Assembly (NCBI RefSeq): GCF_000426525.1
Contig: NZ_AUFN01000010.1
Coordinates: 992,001-1,056,000, forward strand
Direction of reading: 5' to 3'
DNA: 64,000 nt
Source of the DNA: Nocardioides alkalitolerans DSM 16699
GTDB taxonomy: Bacteria; Actinomycetota; Actinomycetes; Propionibacteriales; Nocardioidaceae
The notes under the pieces were generated by a model. The model saw only the letters and a list, made by a program, of their open reading frames with translations. It made no database searches and was not told where the DNA came from. Every line of letters starts with the position of its first letter. The first letter of the stretch is position 1. Both the position numbers and the translations under genes were made by a program. This document shows, one piece after another, positions 33,785 to 41,831 of this stretch.

Positions 33785-34108
33785 TCAGAGGTAGAGGCCG
33801 GTGGCGGAGTCGCCGTACCGGTCGGCCGCCACGGCGTGCACGTCGCGCTCGCGCATCACGACGTACGTCTCCCCGTGCACCTCGACCTCGGCCCGCTCCT
33901 CGGGGTCGAAGAGCACCCGGTCGTCGGCCTTGACCGACCGCACCTGGGGGCCGATCGCGACGACCCTCGACCACGCGAGCCGCTTGGCGCCCATGGCCGC
34001 CGTGGCGGGGATGACGATGCCGCCCGAGGAACGCCGCTCCCCCGCCTCCCGGTCGAGCTCGACCAGGAGGCGGTCGTGGAGCATCTTGATGGGGGTCTTG
34101 TCGCTCAC
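33785..34108 (-). CDS. GroES/Cpn10-like protein
   Basis: This 107-residue protein matches the GroES fold: MLHDRLLVELD, an SSGGIVIPATAAMG loop in place of the GroEL-binding mobile loop, RVVAIGPQVRSVKADDRVLFDPE, and a final strand VVMRERDVHAVA. The mobile loop lacks the classic IVL-containing sequence, so it is likely a paralogue rather than the housekeeping co-chaperonin. The GTG overlaps the stop of the DUF3618 gene (GTGA). There is no groEL beside it. Confidence 0.75.
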   Translation of the reverse strand: MSDKTPIKMLHDRLLVELDREAGERRSSGGIVIPATAAMGAKRLAWSRVVAIGPQVRSVKADDRVLFDPEERAEVEVHGETYVVMRERDVHAVAADRYGDSATGLYL

Positions 34109-34356
34109 TTGCTGCTGAGCTTGCGGACGACCACGATCACCGTCACGAAGCCGGCGACGCCGCCGACGACCTTGAGGATGTTGTCGGTGCGCGGGGCACC
34201 GGTCTTCTCGTCCACGAAGAACGCCTTCACCGAGGCGACCTCGCGACGCGCGATCGTCTTCGGGCTCGAGCGGTAGAGCAGCTGGTCGATCGTCGTCGCC
34301 AACCGCTCGCGGGTCTCCTCGATGTCGCTCTCGAGGGAGTTCAGCTCATTGCTCAC
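34105..34356 (-). CDS. DUF3618-like membrane protein
   Basis: This 83-residue protein has the N-terminal helix LESDIEETRERLATTIDQL, typical of DUF3618, and one membrane segment near the C-terminus (VVGGVAGFVTVIVVV) with basic ends. GTG 34356 is chosen; an upstream frame has no support. DUF3618 proteins sit at the cell envelope and their function is not settled. It is translationally coupled to the GroES-like gene. Confidence 0.75.
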   Translation of the reverse strand: MSNELNSLESDIEETRERLATTIDQLLYRSSPKTIARREVASVKAFFVDEKTGAPRTDNILKVVGGVAGFVTVIVVVRKLSSK

Positions 34357-34417
34357 TGCGCACCACTTTCCTACGTCGACGGGGTCGACGGCTCCTGGCC
34401 CACGGCGGGTCTGGCGG

Positions 34418-35176
34418 TCAGGGGTGAACGTTACCAACGGCCCGTGGATCGAAGCCGAAGGGCAGCTCCAGCCGGTGCCGGGCCATGAGGGCGGCGTCGG
34501 TCAGCACGTCGTACGTCGGGGCGTCCGCGACCACGACCCCCTCGGAGAGCACCACGGACCGCTCGCACAGCTGGAGGGCGTAGGGCAGGTCGTGGGTGAC
34601 CATCAGGACGGTGACGTCGAGCGTGCCGAGGAGGTCGGCGAGCTCGCGTCGCGACGCCGGGTCGAGGTTCGAGGACGGCTCGTCGAGCACGAGCACCTCC
34701 GGCTCCATGACGAGCACGGTGGCGATCGCGACGCGGCGCCGCTGGCCGAAGGAGAGGTGGTGGGGGGCGCGGTCGGCGTACGCCGCCATGCCGACCTGCT
34801 CGAGGGCCGCCGCGACCCTGCGGTCGAGCTCGGGGCCGCGCACGCCGGCGTTGCGGGGCCCGAACGCGACGTCGTCGGCCACGGTGCCCGAGAAGAGCTG
34901 GTCGTCGGGGTCCTGGAAGACGATGCCGACCTGACGCCGCACCTGCGCCAGCGTGGCCTTCTCCACGGGGGTGCCGCTGACGGTCACCGAGCCCGCGCCG
35001 GGGCGCAGGATGCCGTTGAGGTGGAGCACGAGCGTGGTCTTGCCGGCGCCGTTCGGGCCGAGCAGCGCGACGCGCTCGCCGCGGTCGACCCGCAGGTCGA
35101 CGCCGAAGAGGGCCTGACGTCCGTCGGGGTAGGCGAACGCCACCCCGGCCAGGTCGAGGACGGGCACGCCGGTCAC
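34418..35176 (-). CDS. cbiO: Cobalt/nickel ECF transporter ATPase
   Basis: This 252-residue ABC ATPase has Walker A GPNGAGKT, the Q-loop VFQDPDDQLFSGTV, signature LSFGQRRRVAIA and Walker B VLVLDEPSSNLDP. QDPDDQLF is characteristic of ECF-type ATPases. The signature reads FGQ in place of SGGQ. The GTG start overlaps the cbiQ stop (GTGA). With cbiM, cbiQ and the PDGLE protein it forms an energy-coupling-factor importer for cobalt or nickel. Confidence 0.9.
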   Translation of the reverse strand: MTGVPVLDLAGVAFAYPDGRQALFGVDLRVDRGERVALLGPNGAGKTTLVLHLNGILRPGAGSVTVSGTPVEKATLAQVRRQVGIVFQDPDDQLFSGTVADDVAFGPRNAGVRGPELDRRVAAALEQVGMAAYADRAPHHLSFGQRRRVAIATVLVMEPEVLVLDEPSSNLDPASRRELADLLGTLDVTVLMVTHDLPYALQLCERSVVLSEGVVVADAPTYDVLTDAALMARHRLELPFGFDPRAVGNVHP

Positions 35177-35862
35177 CGGGCCCGCCCCACGTCGTACCCG
35201 CGCGAGAGCATGGCGAGGTGCACGCGCTCGCCACGCTCGTAGGAGCGGATGAAGAGCGCGCCGAGACCGCGGGCCAGGGTGCCCCAGTGACGCGGGGAAC
35301 GGGGGTCGCAGCCGCGGGAGCGCATGGCCACGAGCATGCGCGACCACTCCCCCGTGACGACGTCGACGTAGCGCAGCATGAAGCCCATGATCTCGACCAG
35401 CAGCGCGGGCATGCGCAGCCGCTCGAGGCCGCCGAGCAGCTCGCGGGCCGTGGTGGTGGAGGCCATCGTGAGCGCCGCCGCGACACCGATCGTGCCCTTG
35501 GCGAGCAGGTGGCCGGCGGCGACGAGGCCGGGCTCGGAGACGGTGAGCCCGAGCACCTCGGTGCGCGGCCCGGTCGCGACGAACGGCACCAGCACCGCGA
35601 AGACGACGAACGGCAGCTCGACGACCATCCGGCGGACGACGAACAGCACCGGCACCCGGGCCGCGAGGACCACGGCCAGCACGCACGCGCCGTACGCCGC
35701 GTAGGCCACGGGCGCCCACGACGCACCGCGGGGCGTGGCCACCACGACGAGCATGAACGTCACCAGCGCGACCACCTTGAGGTGCGCGGGGGCGCGGTGG
35801 ACGCGGCTGCGACCGGGGTGGTGCAGGGAGCGGCCGGCGCCGTGCCCGTGGCCGGCGCCCAT
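35173..35862 (-). CDS. cbiQ: Cobalt/nickel ECF transporter permease
   Basis: This 229-residue protein has about five membrane segments. The C-terminal cytoplasmic part carries LLGGLERLRMPALLVEIMGFMLRYV and the MRSRGCDP and MLSRGYD motifs, whose Ala/Arg-Gly signatures contact the ATPase in ECF T-components. The N-terminus is His-rich (MGAGHGHGAG). The ATG overlaps the upstream stop by one base (TGATG). It couples CbiO to the substrate-binding CbiM. Confidence 0.9.
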   Translation of the reverse strand: MGAGHGHGAGRSLHHPGRSRVHRAPAHLKVVALVTFMLVVVATPRGASWAPVAYAAYGACVLAVVLAARVPVLFVVRRMVVELPFVVFAVLVPFVATGPRTEVLGLTVSEPGLVAAGHLLAKGTIGVAAALTMASTTTARELLGGLERLRMPALLVEIMGFMLRYVDVVTGEWSRMLVAMRSRGCDPRSPRHWGTLARGLGALFIRSYERGERVHLAMLSRGYDVGRAR

Positions 35863-36257
35863 CAGCCCACCCGGCGGTCGACGGTGTCGCGGCTGTCGTC
35901 GGTGCCGTCGGCGTCGTCGGCGTCGTGGCGCCCACGACGTCGTACGGCGAGCGCGAGCCCACCGGCGAGGAGCAGCACCACCGCCACGCCCACGACCCCG
36001 GCGAGGGCGCCGCTGAGCCAGGTGTCGTCGACGCCCCGGGTCGCGTAGTCGGCGAACGGGCTGTCGGCGGTCGGCGAGTCGTCGGCGGAGCCGAGGAAAC
36101 CGGTCTGCCCGGCGACGTGCTCGAGACCGTCGGGGTGCGAGCTGGCGAAGTAGCTGAGGCCGCCCGCGACCAGGATCGTCACGACGAGGGCGGTGGCGTA
36201 GAAGGCGCGGCGGCTGACGCGGCGGGGGCGGGTCGCTCGGGGGGTGGTCGTCGACAT
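35862..36257 (-). CDS. PDGLE-domain protein (CbiN-like accessory)
   Basis: This 131-residue protein contains the literal signature SSHPDGLEHVA after one membrane helix (AFYATALVVTILVAGGLSYFA), a second helix (LAGVVGVAVVLLLAGGLALAV) and a polar tail. It sits between cbiM and cbiQ, where the CbiN or NikN accessory is normally encoded, and shares its two-helix layout. It should complete the ECF complex. Confidence 0.85.
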   Translation of the reverse strand: MSTTTPRATRPRRVSRRAFYATALVVTILVAGGLSYFASSHPDGLEHVAGQTGFLGSADDSPTADSPFADYATRGVDDTWLSGALAGVVGVAVVLLLAGGLALAVRRRGRHDADDADGTDDSRDTVDRRVG

Positions 36258-36269
36258 GTCGGTCTCCGC

Positions 36270-36980
36270 TCAGGCCTGCGGGGTGGTGGTGGGTCGGCCG
36301 GAGGCCGTGCGGATCTCCAGGCGAGCGTCGGCCAGGAGCGGGCGGGCGCCGTGCACGAGGTCGGGGCGGGCCGCGAGCACGCTCGCCACGACCAGTCCGG
36401 TGACGACGGCCTCACCGATGCCGATGAGGCTGTGCCAGCCGACCATGGCGGTGGCGACGTCACCGAGGGCCACCGGCGCGGTGCCGCCGACCGCGAAGAG
36501 GCCGGTGAAGACGAGGGCGGCGACGGGCACGCTCACGAGCGCCCCGACAGCTGCTGCGGGGGCCACCATCGACGGGCGCGACGGCAGGACCGCGCGGAGC
36601 AGGACGAACACGCCCCAGCCGACGGCGACGGCCACGAGCCCGAGGAGGGTGATGTTGGTGCCGATCGCGGTGATGCCGCCGTCGGCCATGAGCAGGCCCT
36701 GCACGAGCAGCACGACGCTGAGGCAGAGGATCGCCGACCACGGCCCCACCAGCACGGCGGCGAGCGCACCGCCCATCAGGTGGCCGCTGGTGCCGGCGCC
36801 GACGGGGAAGTTCACCATCTGCGCGGCGAAGACGAAGGCGGCCACGAGGCCGACCATGGGGGCGGCCCTGTCGTCGAGCTCGCGGCGGGCGCCCCGGAGG
36901 GCGAGGCCCACCCCGGCGACGGCGACGACACCGGTCGCGACGGAGGTGGGGGCGTCGAGAAACCCGTCAGGCACGTGCAC
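36270..36980 (-). CDS. cbiM: Cobalt/nickel ECF transporter substrate-binding subunit
   Basis: This 236-residue protein begins VHVPDGFLD, the CbiM/NikM start in which the N-terminal Met, His2 and His further in (GTSGHLMGG) bind the metal. It has about seven membrane helices (AAPMVGLVAAFVFAAQMVNFP and others). GGAG sits nine bases before the GTG. It is the first gene of the operon cbiM-PDGLE-cbiQ-cbiO. Cobalt and nickel types cannot be told apart with confidence from sequence alone. Confidence 0.9.
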   Translation of the reverse strand: MHVPDGFLDAPTSVATGVVAVAGVGLALRGARRELDDRAAPMVGLVAAFVFAAQMVNFPVGAGTSGHLMGGALAAVLVGPWSAILCLSVVLLVQGLLMADGGITAIGTNITLLGLVAVAVGWGVFVLLRAVLPSRPSMVAPAAAVGALVSVPVAALVFTGLFAVGGTAPVALGDVATAMVGWHSLIGIGEAVVTGLVVASVLAARPDLVHGARPLLADARLEIRTASGRPTTTPQA

Positions 36981-37000
36981 GGCCGTCTCCTCTAGGTTGA

Positions 37001-37040
37001 GGACATCGGTCGGGCCGAGGGCCCGACCGGGTCGATGTCC
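37001..37040. promoter_or_regulatory. Imperfect hairpin in the cbiM leader
   Basis: GGACATCGGTCGGGCC pairs with GGCCCGACC...CGATGTCC, interrupted by a four-base bulge (GGGT). It lies in the untranslated region upstream of cbiM. It does not show cobalamin riboswitch conserved boxes. Confidence 0.5.
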
Positions 37041-37065
37041 ACCATCGGCCGTCACGAACTCTACG

Positions 37066-37088
37066 TTGTTGCGGATACTTCGCAGCAA
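37066..37088. promoter_or_regulatory. Candidate operator, inverted repeat 8-7-8
   Basis: TTGTTGCG and CGCAGCAA are inverted arms (seven of eight positions pair) separated by GATACTT. The site lies in the shared control region of cbiM and the peroxiredoxin. TTGC...GCAA arms are reminiscent of Fur/Nur-class metal regulators. Confidence 0.45.
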
Positions 37089-37118
37089 CTGTCCGACCAG
37101 AGAGGATCGACCTGCCCG

Positions 37119-37598
37119 ATGAGTGACTCCCGCCTCGCCGCCGGCGACACCGCGCCCGACTTCACCCTCACGTCCGACACCGGTGAGACCGTCTCCCTCG
37201 CCGACCTCCGCGGCCGCAAGGTGATCGTCTACTTCTACCCCGCCGCGATGACCCCGGGCTGCACCAAGCAGGCCTGCGACTTCACCGACTCGCTCGACTC
37301 GCTGCAGGCCGCCGGCTACGAGGTGCTCGGCATCTCGCCCGACAAGCCGGAGAAGCTCGCGAGGTTCCGTGAGAAGGACGGCCTGACGATCCGGCTGCTC
37401 TCCGACCCCGAGAAGGAGGTGCTCGCGGCGTACGGCGCGTTCGGCGAGAAGAAGCTCTACGGCAAGGTCGTCCAGGGCGTCATCCGCTCGACGTTCGTCG
37501 TCGACGAGGACGGCAAGGTCGAGGTGGCGCAGTACAACGTCAAGGCCACCGGCCACGTGGCGAAGCTGCGCAAGGACCTCGGGCTGGCCCTAGGCTGA
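37119..37598 (+). CDS. bcp: Thiol peroxidase, Bcp/PrxQ type
   Basis: This 159-residue peroxiredoxin has the peroxidatic Cys in AAMTPGCTKQACDFTD, where the second Cys five residues on is the resolving Cys of the PrxQ group, and YFYP upstream. It reduces H2O2 and organic peroxides with thioredoxin-like donors in the cytoplasm. AGAGGA is 14 bases before ATG 37119. A TACGTT box lies just upstream, within the candidate operator. Confidence 0.93.
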   Translation: MSDSRLAAGDTAPDFTLTSDTGETVSLADLRGRKVIVYFYPAAMTPGCTKQACDFTDSLDSLQAAGYEVLGISPDKPEKLARFREKDGLTIRLLSDPEKEVLAAYGAFGEKKLYGKVVQGVIRSTFVVDEDGKVEVAQYNVKATGHVAKLRKDLGLALG

Positions 37599-37605
37599 CG
37601 CCCGC

Positions 37606-37678
37606 GCGCCCGTAGCCCAACGGCAGAGGCACCAGGTTTAGGTCCTGGCCAGTGAGAGTTCGAATCTCTCCGGGCGCA
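37606..37678 (+). tRNA. tRNA with anticodon UAG (Leu codon CUA), class I shape
   Basis: Acceptor GCGCCCG/CGGGCGC pairs perfectly, the anticodon stem CCAGG/CCTGG encloses TTTAGGT with TAG at the anticodon, and the T-arm is GAGAG TTCGAAT CTCTC. The discriminator is A. The variable loop has only five bases (CCAGT) and the D-stem is short, whereas bacterial tRNA-Leu normally has a long variable arm. The amino acid carried therefore needs testing. Confidence 0.8.
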
Positions 37679-37710
37679 CCCCCGGAGCCCCCGGCCCGCC
37701 GCTCCGCCCG

Positions 37711-38301
37711 TCACTCCGCCGGCGGCGCGTCCTCCTCGCGCAGCCGCGGCGGGGTCGCGTCGTCGGGCCGGAAGCCGCGCTTGTCGGCGTAGAAGTCCCG
37801 CACGCGGTCCATGTCGGCGCCCACGTCGCCGGACAGCTCGAACGTCGGCCCCCAGCCCACGGTGCGCGACGGCGCGTCGAGGTAGGCGAGCGTGACGGGG
37901 ATGCCGGTCTGTCGCGAGATCCGGTAGAAGCCGGACTTCCAGTACTCGCCCTTGCTGCGCGTGCCCTCGGCCGCGATGCCCAGGAGGAAGGCGTCGTCGA
38001 CGGCGGAGTCGGCGAGCAGGGCCCGGATGGTGGCCCCGGGGTTCTTCCGGTCGAGCTCGACGGCGCCGGTCGCCCGCAGAAGCGGACCGAGCGGGCCCTT
38101 GAACAGCGAGTTCTTCACCAGCAGCCGGATCTGCACGCTGCTGTCCCACGCCAGCAGCATGGTGAGCACCCAGTCCCAGTTCGAGGTGTGCGGGGCGCCG
38201 ACCAGGATGCCCTTGGGCGGGGCCTCCCCGGCCACCTTCCAGCGGGAGAGGCGCAGGGCCACCCGCGCGAACGTACGGCGGACGAGGAAGTGTCGGTTCA
38301 C
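37711..38301 (-). CDS. 1-acyl-sn-glycerol-3-phosphate acyltransferase-like protein
   Basis: This 196-residue protein has the PlsC signature: HTSNWDW (H-x4-D), GAVELDRKNPG and AAEGTRSKGEYWKSGF, the last matching the EGTR phosphate-binding motif. No membrane helix is evident. TAGGTT six bases before the GTG at 38301 suggests a leaderless transcript. Such enzymes transfer acyl groups to lysophosphatidate or other lipid hydroxyls. Confidence 0.85.
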   Translation of the reverse strand: MNRHFLVRRTFARVALRLSRWKVAGEAPPKGILVGAPHTSNWDWVLTMLLAWDSSVQIRLLVKNSLFKGPLGPLLRATGAVELDRKNPGATIRALLADSAVDDAFLLGIAAEGTRSKGEYWKSGFYRISRQTGIPVTLAYLDAPSRTVGWGPTFELSGDVGADMDRVRDFYADKRGFRPDDATPPRLREEDAPPAE

Positions 38302-38351
38302 GCGCGGAACCTATCCGACGCCTCCCGGCGGTGGCACGACCCCGGCAGCCC

Positions 38352-38416
38352 GGGTAGTCCCTGACGCACGGGTCGCCGGGACGACTCAGGGACGACCACA
38401 TCGTCAGGGACTACCC
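38352..38416. repeat. Inverted repeat with perfect 15-bp arms
   Basis: GGGTAGTCCCTGACG (38352-38366) and CGTCAGGGACTACCC (38402-38416) are exact inverses separated by 35 bases that contain a further partial CAGGGACGAC. It lies between the divergent acyltransferase and BASS-transporter genes. Confidence 0.8.
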
Positions 38417-38471
38417 CCGCGAGACCGGCCGAGCCCGGGACATCTGTGACTCAGGTCACTAGAGTCCGGCC

Positions 38472-39347
38472 ATGGACTCCGCGCTCACCACCGTCGGTCT
38501 GCCGATCGCCCTCGGCATCATCATGTTCGGGCTCGGCCTCTCGCTGACGCCGGAGGACTTCCGTCGGGTCGCCCGCCACCCGAAGGCGGTGGCGATCGCG
38601 CTCGGCTGCCAGCTGCTCCTGCTGCCGGCGCTCTGCTTCGGGCTCGTGCTCCTGCTCGACCTCCCGCCGCTGCTCGCGATCGGCATGATGCTGCTGGCCG
38701 CGTCACCGGGCGGCACGAGCGCCAACCTCTACAGCCACCTCTTCCGTGGCGACGTGGCGCTCAACGTCACCCTCACGGCCGTGAACTCCGTCATCGCGAT
38801 CGTGTCGCTGCCGGTCATCACGAACCTGGCCATCGCCTACTACGACCAGGGCGACACCGTCAGCCTGCAGTTCTCGAAGGTCGTCGAGGTCTTCGTCATC
38901 GTGCTGGCCCCGGTCGCGCTGGGCATACTGGCCCGCGCCAAGGCGCCGGCGTTCGCGGCGTCGGCCGACAAGCCCGTGCGCATCGGCTCGGCCGTCATCC
39001 TCGCCGTCCTGGTGCTCGGCATCCTGCTCGACCAGCGGGAGAACGTGGGCGACTACCTCGCCGACGTCGGCCTCGCGGCCGCCCTCTTCTGCGCGGCGAG
39101 CCTCGTCATCGGGTACGTCGTGCCGCGCGCCCTCGGGATCGTCGAGGGCCAGGCGATCGCGTCGTCCATGGAGATCGGCGTGCACAACGGCACCCTCGCG
39201 ATCTACGTCGCCGTCGAGGTGCTCGACACCACCGAGATCTCGATCCCGGCCGCCGTCTACTCGATCTTCATGTTCGTGTTCGCGGCCCTGTGGGGGATGG
39301 TCGTCGTGCGCCTCACCGACCGCCGCCGAGCACCCGTTCGATCCTGA
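38472..39347 (+). CDS. BASS-family (bile acid:sodium symporter-like) transporter
   Basis: This 291-residue protein has about ten membrane segments. AASPGGTSANLYSHLFRGDVALN is the conserved crossing-helix motif, and EIGVHNGTLAIYVAV is the second. It fits the bacterial BASS group that imports pyruvate, pantoate or organic anions; the substrate is unknown. TAGAGT six bases before the ATG gives a leaderless start. Confidence 0.85.
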   Translation: MDSALTTVGLPIALGIIMFGLGLSLTPEDFRRVARHPKAVAIALGCQLLLLPALCFGLVLLLDLPPLLAIGMMLLAASPGGTSANLYSHLFRGDVALNVTLTAVNSVIAIVSLPVITNLAIAYYDQGDTVSLQFSKVVEVFVIVLAPVALGILARAKAPAFAASADKPVRIGSAVILAVLVLGILLDQRENVGDYLADVGLAAALFCAASLVIGYVVPRALGIVEGQAIASSMEIGVHNGTLAIYVAVEVLDTTEISIPAAVYSIFMFVFAALWGMVVVRLTDRRRAPVRS

Positions 39348-39696
39348 CCAGCACGACGCAGTCCGCGCCCGTCCAGCCGTCGCGGCCGAACCTCCGCTCG
39401 TACGCCGCGCGCCCCCGCGCCAGGTCGTCGGCGTCCTCGCTCACAACCGCCTTGCCCTCGACCGTGCACCACGTCGTCGGCGTGAGCTCGGAGACCGCCG
39501 CCCAGGGACGCCGTACGACGTTGCGGGCCTTCACGCTCGCCGCCCGGGTCAGCACGAGCAGCTCGTCGCCGTCGAGGATCGCCCGCACCGGCACGAGGTG
39601 GGGCGTGCCGTCGGCGCGCACGGTGCCGAGCGTGGCGAGCCGGGGCGCGGCCCAGAACTCGTCCCAGACGTCGCGGAGCTGGAGGGGGACCGTCAT
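39313..39696 (-). CDS. PNPOx-like split-barrel protein (F420/FMN-binding)
   Basis: This 127-residue protein has the split-barrel fold of pyridoxamine-phosphate-oxidase-like proteins: ATLGTVRADGTPHLVPVRAILDGDELLV and SVKARNVVRRPWAAVS. It probably binds F420 or FMN. I use MTVPLQ at 39696, which places a leaderless start seven bases after the -10 of a MerR-style promoter. The gene overlaps the end of the BASS transporter by 35 bases, antisense. Confidence 0.8.
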   Translation of the reverse strand: MTVPLQLRDVWDEFWAAPRLATLGTVRADGTPHLVPVRAILDGDELLVLTRAASVKARNVVRRPWAAVSELTPTTWCTVEGKAVVSEDADDLARGRAAYERRFGRDGWTGADCVVLVRIERVLGGGR

Positions 39697-39703
39697 GGCC
39701 GCG

Positions 39704-39734
39704 ACGCTAGGACCTCCAGCGAGCTGGAGGTCAA
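39704..39734 (-). promoter_or_regulatory. MerR-family-type promoter with dyad operator
   Basis: On the minus strand TTGACC (-35) and TAGCGT (-10) are separated by 19 bases instead of 17. GACCTCCAGC and GCTGGAGGTC form a perfect dyad (39711-39720 and 39723-39732) centred in the spacer. That geometry is the hallmark of promoters activated by MerR/SoxR-type regulators. Confidence 0.75.
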
Positions 39735-39793
39735 GGGTGGCGGTGGTCACGCGCCGGGGGCTGCGTGGGTGCGGGGGGCCTGGCACCGAGCCC

Positions 39794-39865
39794 GTGTAAC
39801 GCGGTGTCCGGGCTACTGCACACGTGTTCTGACGCGTGTGCAGTCACTCGGACACCGCGTTGCAC
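39794..39865. repeat. Long intergenic hairpin element
   Basis: About 32 bases on each side pair imperfectly: AACGCGGTGTCCG with CGGACACCGCGTT, and ACTGCACACG with CGCGTGTGCAGT. An eight-base loop TGTTCTGA separates the arms. No protein is encoded. It lies between the PNPOx-like gene and rdgB. Confidence 0.8.
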
Positions 39866-39902
39866 GGGAGCAGGGGTGGACCAGCCCGGAGGACGGACCG
39901 GC

Positions 39903-40592
39903 TCAGCCCCCGAGCGCCTCGGCGACGAGGGGGGCGAGCTGGCGCATGGCGCGGCCGCGGTGGGAGACGGCGTCCTTCTCGTCGGGGGTGAGCTCGGCGC
40001 TCGTGCGCACGGGGGCACCGTCGGAGCCGTCGTGCTCGATCGCCACGAAGAGCACGTCGTAGCCGAAGCCGCCCTCGCCGCGGGTCTCGCGGAGCACGTG
40101 GCCGTCCATGCGACCCTCGACCACCTCGACGGCCAGCGAGCCGTCGTCGGTCGGGCGGCAGAACGCGACGGCGCACGCGAAGTGGGCTCCCCGGCGCACG
40201 TCGGGGACGTCGCCGAGCTGGGCCAGCAGGAGCGCGTTGTTGGCGGCGTCCTTCGTGGCCCGGTCGGCGTCGGCGACCCCGGCCCAGCGGGCCGACAGCA
40301 CGCCCGGCATGCCGTTCAGGGCGTCGACGCAGAGGCCGGAGTCGTCCGCGATGCTCGGCAGGCCGGTCGCCTCGACGCCGGCGCGCGCCTTCAGCAGCGC
40401 GTTGCCGGTGAAGGTCGGCTGGTCCTCGACGGGCTCGTCGTAGCCCTCGACGTCGTCGATGCCGACGACCTGGACGCCCGGCAGGTGGGCCGAGAGGATG
40501 CGCTCCATCTCGTCGATCTTCTTGCGGTTGCGGGAGGCGAGGAAGACGCGCGCGCCCGGGGCGGACGCGCTCGCGTCGGCGGCGGCGCTCAT
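39903..40592 (-). CDS. rdgB: RdgB/HAM1-family non-canonical purine NTP pyrophosphatase
   Basis: This 229-residue protein has the family marks: [13 protein letters not shown] (nucleotide-binding), [32 protein letters not shown] and [11 protein letters not shown]. It hydrolyses ITP, XTP and dITP in the cytoplasm. The ATG overlaps the rph stop (ATGA), and rph-rdgB is a usual actinobacterial pair. The first 15 residues are Ala/Ser rich and may not be conserved. Confidence 0.93.
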   Translation of the reverse strand: MSAAADASASAPGARVFLASRNRKKIDEMERILSAHLPGVQVVGIDDVEGYDEPVEDQPTFTGNALLKARAGVEATGLPSIADDSGLCVDALNGMPGVLSARWAGVADADRATKDAANNALLLAQLGDVPDVRRGAHFACAVAFCRPTDDGSLAVEVVEGRMDGHVLRETRGEGGFGYDVLFVAIEHDGSDGAPVRTSAELTPDEKDAVSHRGRAMRQLAPLVAEALGG

Positions 40593-41335
40593 GCGCCCAG
40601 CGCCTCGCGCTGCAGGCGCGTCAGGTCGACGCAGCCCTTCTCGGCCAGGCCCAGCAGGGCGTCGAGCTCGCGCCGTACGAACGGTGCGCCCTCGGCGGTG
40701 CCCTGCACCTCGATGAAGGCGCCGTCGCCCGTCATCACGACGTTCATGTCGGTCTCGGCGCGCACGTCCTCGACGTACGGGAGGTCGAGGCGCGGCACGC
40801 CGTCGATGATCCCGACGCTGACGGCCGCCACGGAGCCGGTGAGCGGGTCGCCCTTGAGGGCGCCCGTCGAGCGCAGGTGCGCGACGGCGTCGGCGAGCGC
40901 GACGTACGCGCCCGTGATCGCCGCGGTGCGCGTGCCGCCGTCGGCCTGCAGCACGTCGCAGTCGAGCTGGATCGTGTTCTCGCCCAGCGCCTGGTAGTCG
41001 ACGACCGCGCGCAGCGAGCGGCCGATGAGACGGGAGATCTCGTGGGTGCGGCCGCCGATGCGGCCCTTCACCGACTCGCGGTCGGAGCGCGTGTGGGTCG
41101 AGCCGGGGAGCATCGCGTACTCCGCCGTCACCCAGCCCAGGCCGGAGCCCTTGCGCCAGCGCGGCACGCCCTCGGAGGCCGACGCCACGCACAGCACCTT
41201 CGTCTTGCCGAACTCCACGAGCACCGAGCCGGCGGCGTGGTCGAGCCACCCGCGCGTGATGGTCACCGGACGCAGCTCGTCGTCGGCGCGCCCGTCGGGG
41301 CGTGGGGCGGGCGTGGCGGTGGCGTCAGGGCTCAT
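40589..41335 (-). CDS. rph: RNase PH
   Basis: This 248-residue protein has the RNase PH sequence: [33 protein letters not shown], then [16 protein letters not shown] and [22 protein letters not shown] (phosphate/RNA binding), [26 protein letters not shown] and [20 protein letters not shown]. It trims tRNA 3' ends phosphorolytically. TACGCT six bases before the ATG indicates a leaderless start. Confidence 0.95.
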   Translation of the reverse strand: MSPDATATPAPRPDGRADDELRPVTITRGWLDHAAGSVLVEFGKTKVLCVASASEGVPRWRKGSGLGWVTAEYAMLPGSTHTRSDRESVKGRIGGRTHEISRLIGRSLRAVVDYQALGENTIQLDCDVLQADGGTRTAAITGAYVALADAVAHLRSTGALKGDPLTGSVAAVSVGIIDGVPRLDLPYVEDVRAETDMNVVMTGDGAFIEVQGTAEGAPFVRRELDALLGLAEKGCVDLTRLQREALGA

Positions 41336-41390
41336 GGGGCGAGCGTAGCCAGACCCGGGCGCTCCGCGGAGGCCCCGTACCCTGATGCCC

Positions 41391-41831
41391 GTGCCCACCA
41401 CCTCCCGACCCCCGGCGGAGCCCCGCCCGTCGCGCTGGCAGGTCAACGCCACGATCGCCGGCGCGGTCGTCGCGCTGCTCGTGCTGGTCGCCGACCTCGG
41501 GGGCGCCTTCGACGACAACCGCACGGTCGGCGTCGTGCTCGCGATCGGTGGTGCCGCCGTCGCGGCCGGCACCGTCTACTCGTTCTGGGGCGCACCGCCG
41601 GTGCGCACCGTGCGCATGCACGCCGCCCTCCTGGCCGTGATGGTCGGCGGCTTCAGCATCACGGCCGCGGCCACCGCCGAGGGCGCCGACGGCGTCTTCG
41701 CCGTGCGCACGATGGCGTACGTCGGGGTGGCCGCCCTGGTGATCGCCGCCGTCGGCCTGCTCGCCCAGGCACGGGCCGCCGGCCTCCCCACCACGCCGGC
41801 CCCCGGCACCCCGAGAAGGAAGAACCGATGA
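41391..41831 (+). CDS. Four-helix membrane protein, unknown
   Basis: This 146-residue protein has hydrophobic segments at about residues 20-40, 47-66, 75-93 and 103-122 and a basic C-terminus. I chose GTG 41391 because a TACCCT box ends seven bases before it; the ATG at 41385 would add two residues. The stop overlaps the start of the methionine aminopeptidase gene. Function unknown. Confidence 0.55.
   Translation: MPTTSRPPAEPRPSRWQVNATIAGAVVALLVLVADLGGAFDDNRTVGVVLAIGGAAVAAGTVYSFWGAPPVRTVRMHAALLAVMVGGFSITAAATAEGADGVFAVRTMAYVGVAALVIAAVGLLAQARAAGLPTTPAPGTPRRKNR

Noticed and set aside
36981..37118. Cobalamin or nickel-cobalt riboswitch upstream of cbiM
   Set aside because: The gap is only 138 bases and the conserved boxes of known cobalamin riboswitches are not visible; only a bulged hairpin was seen.
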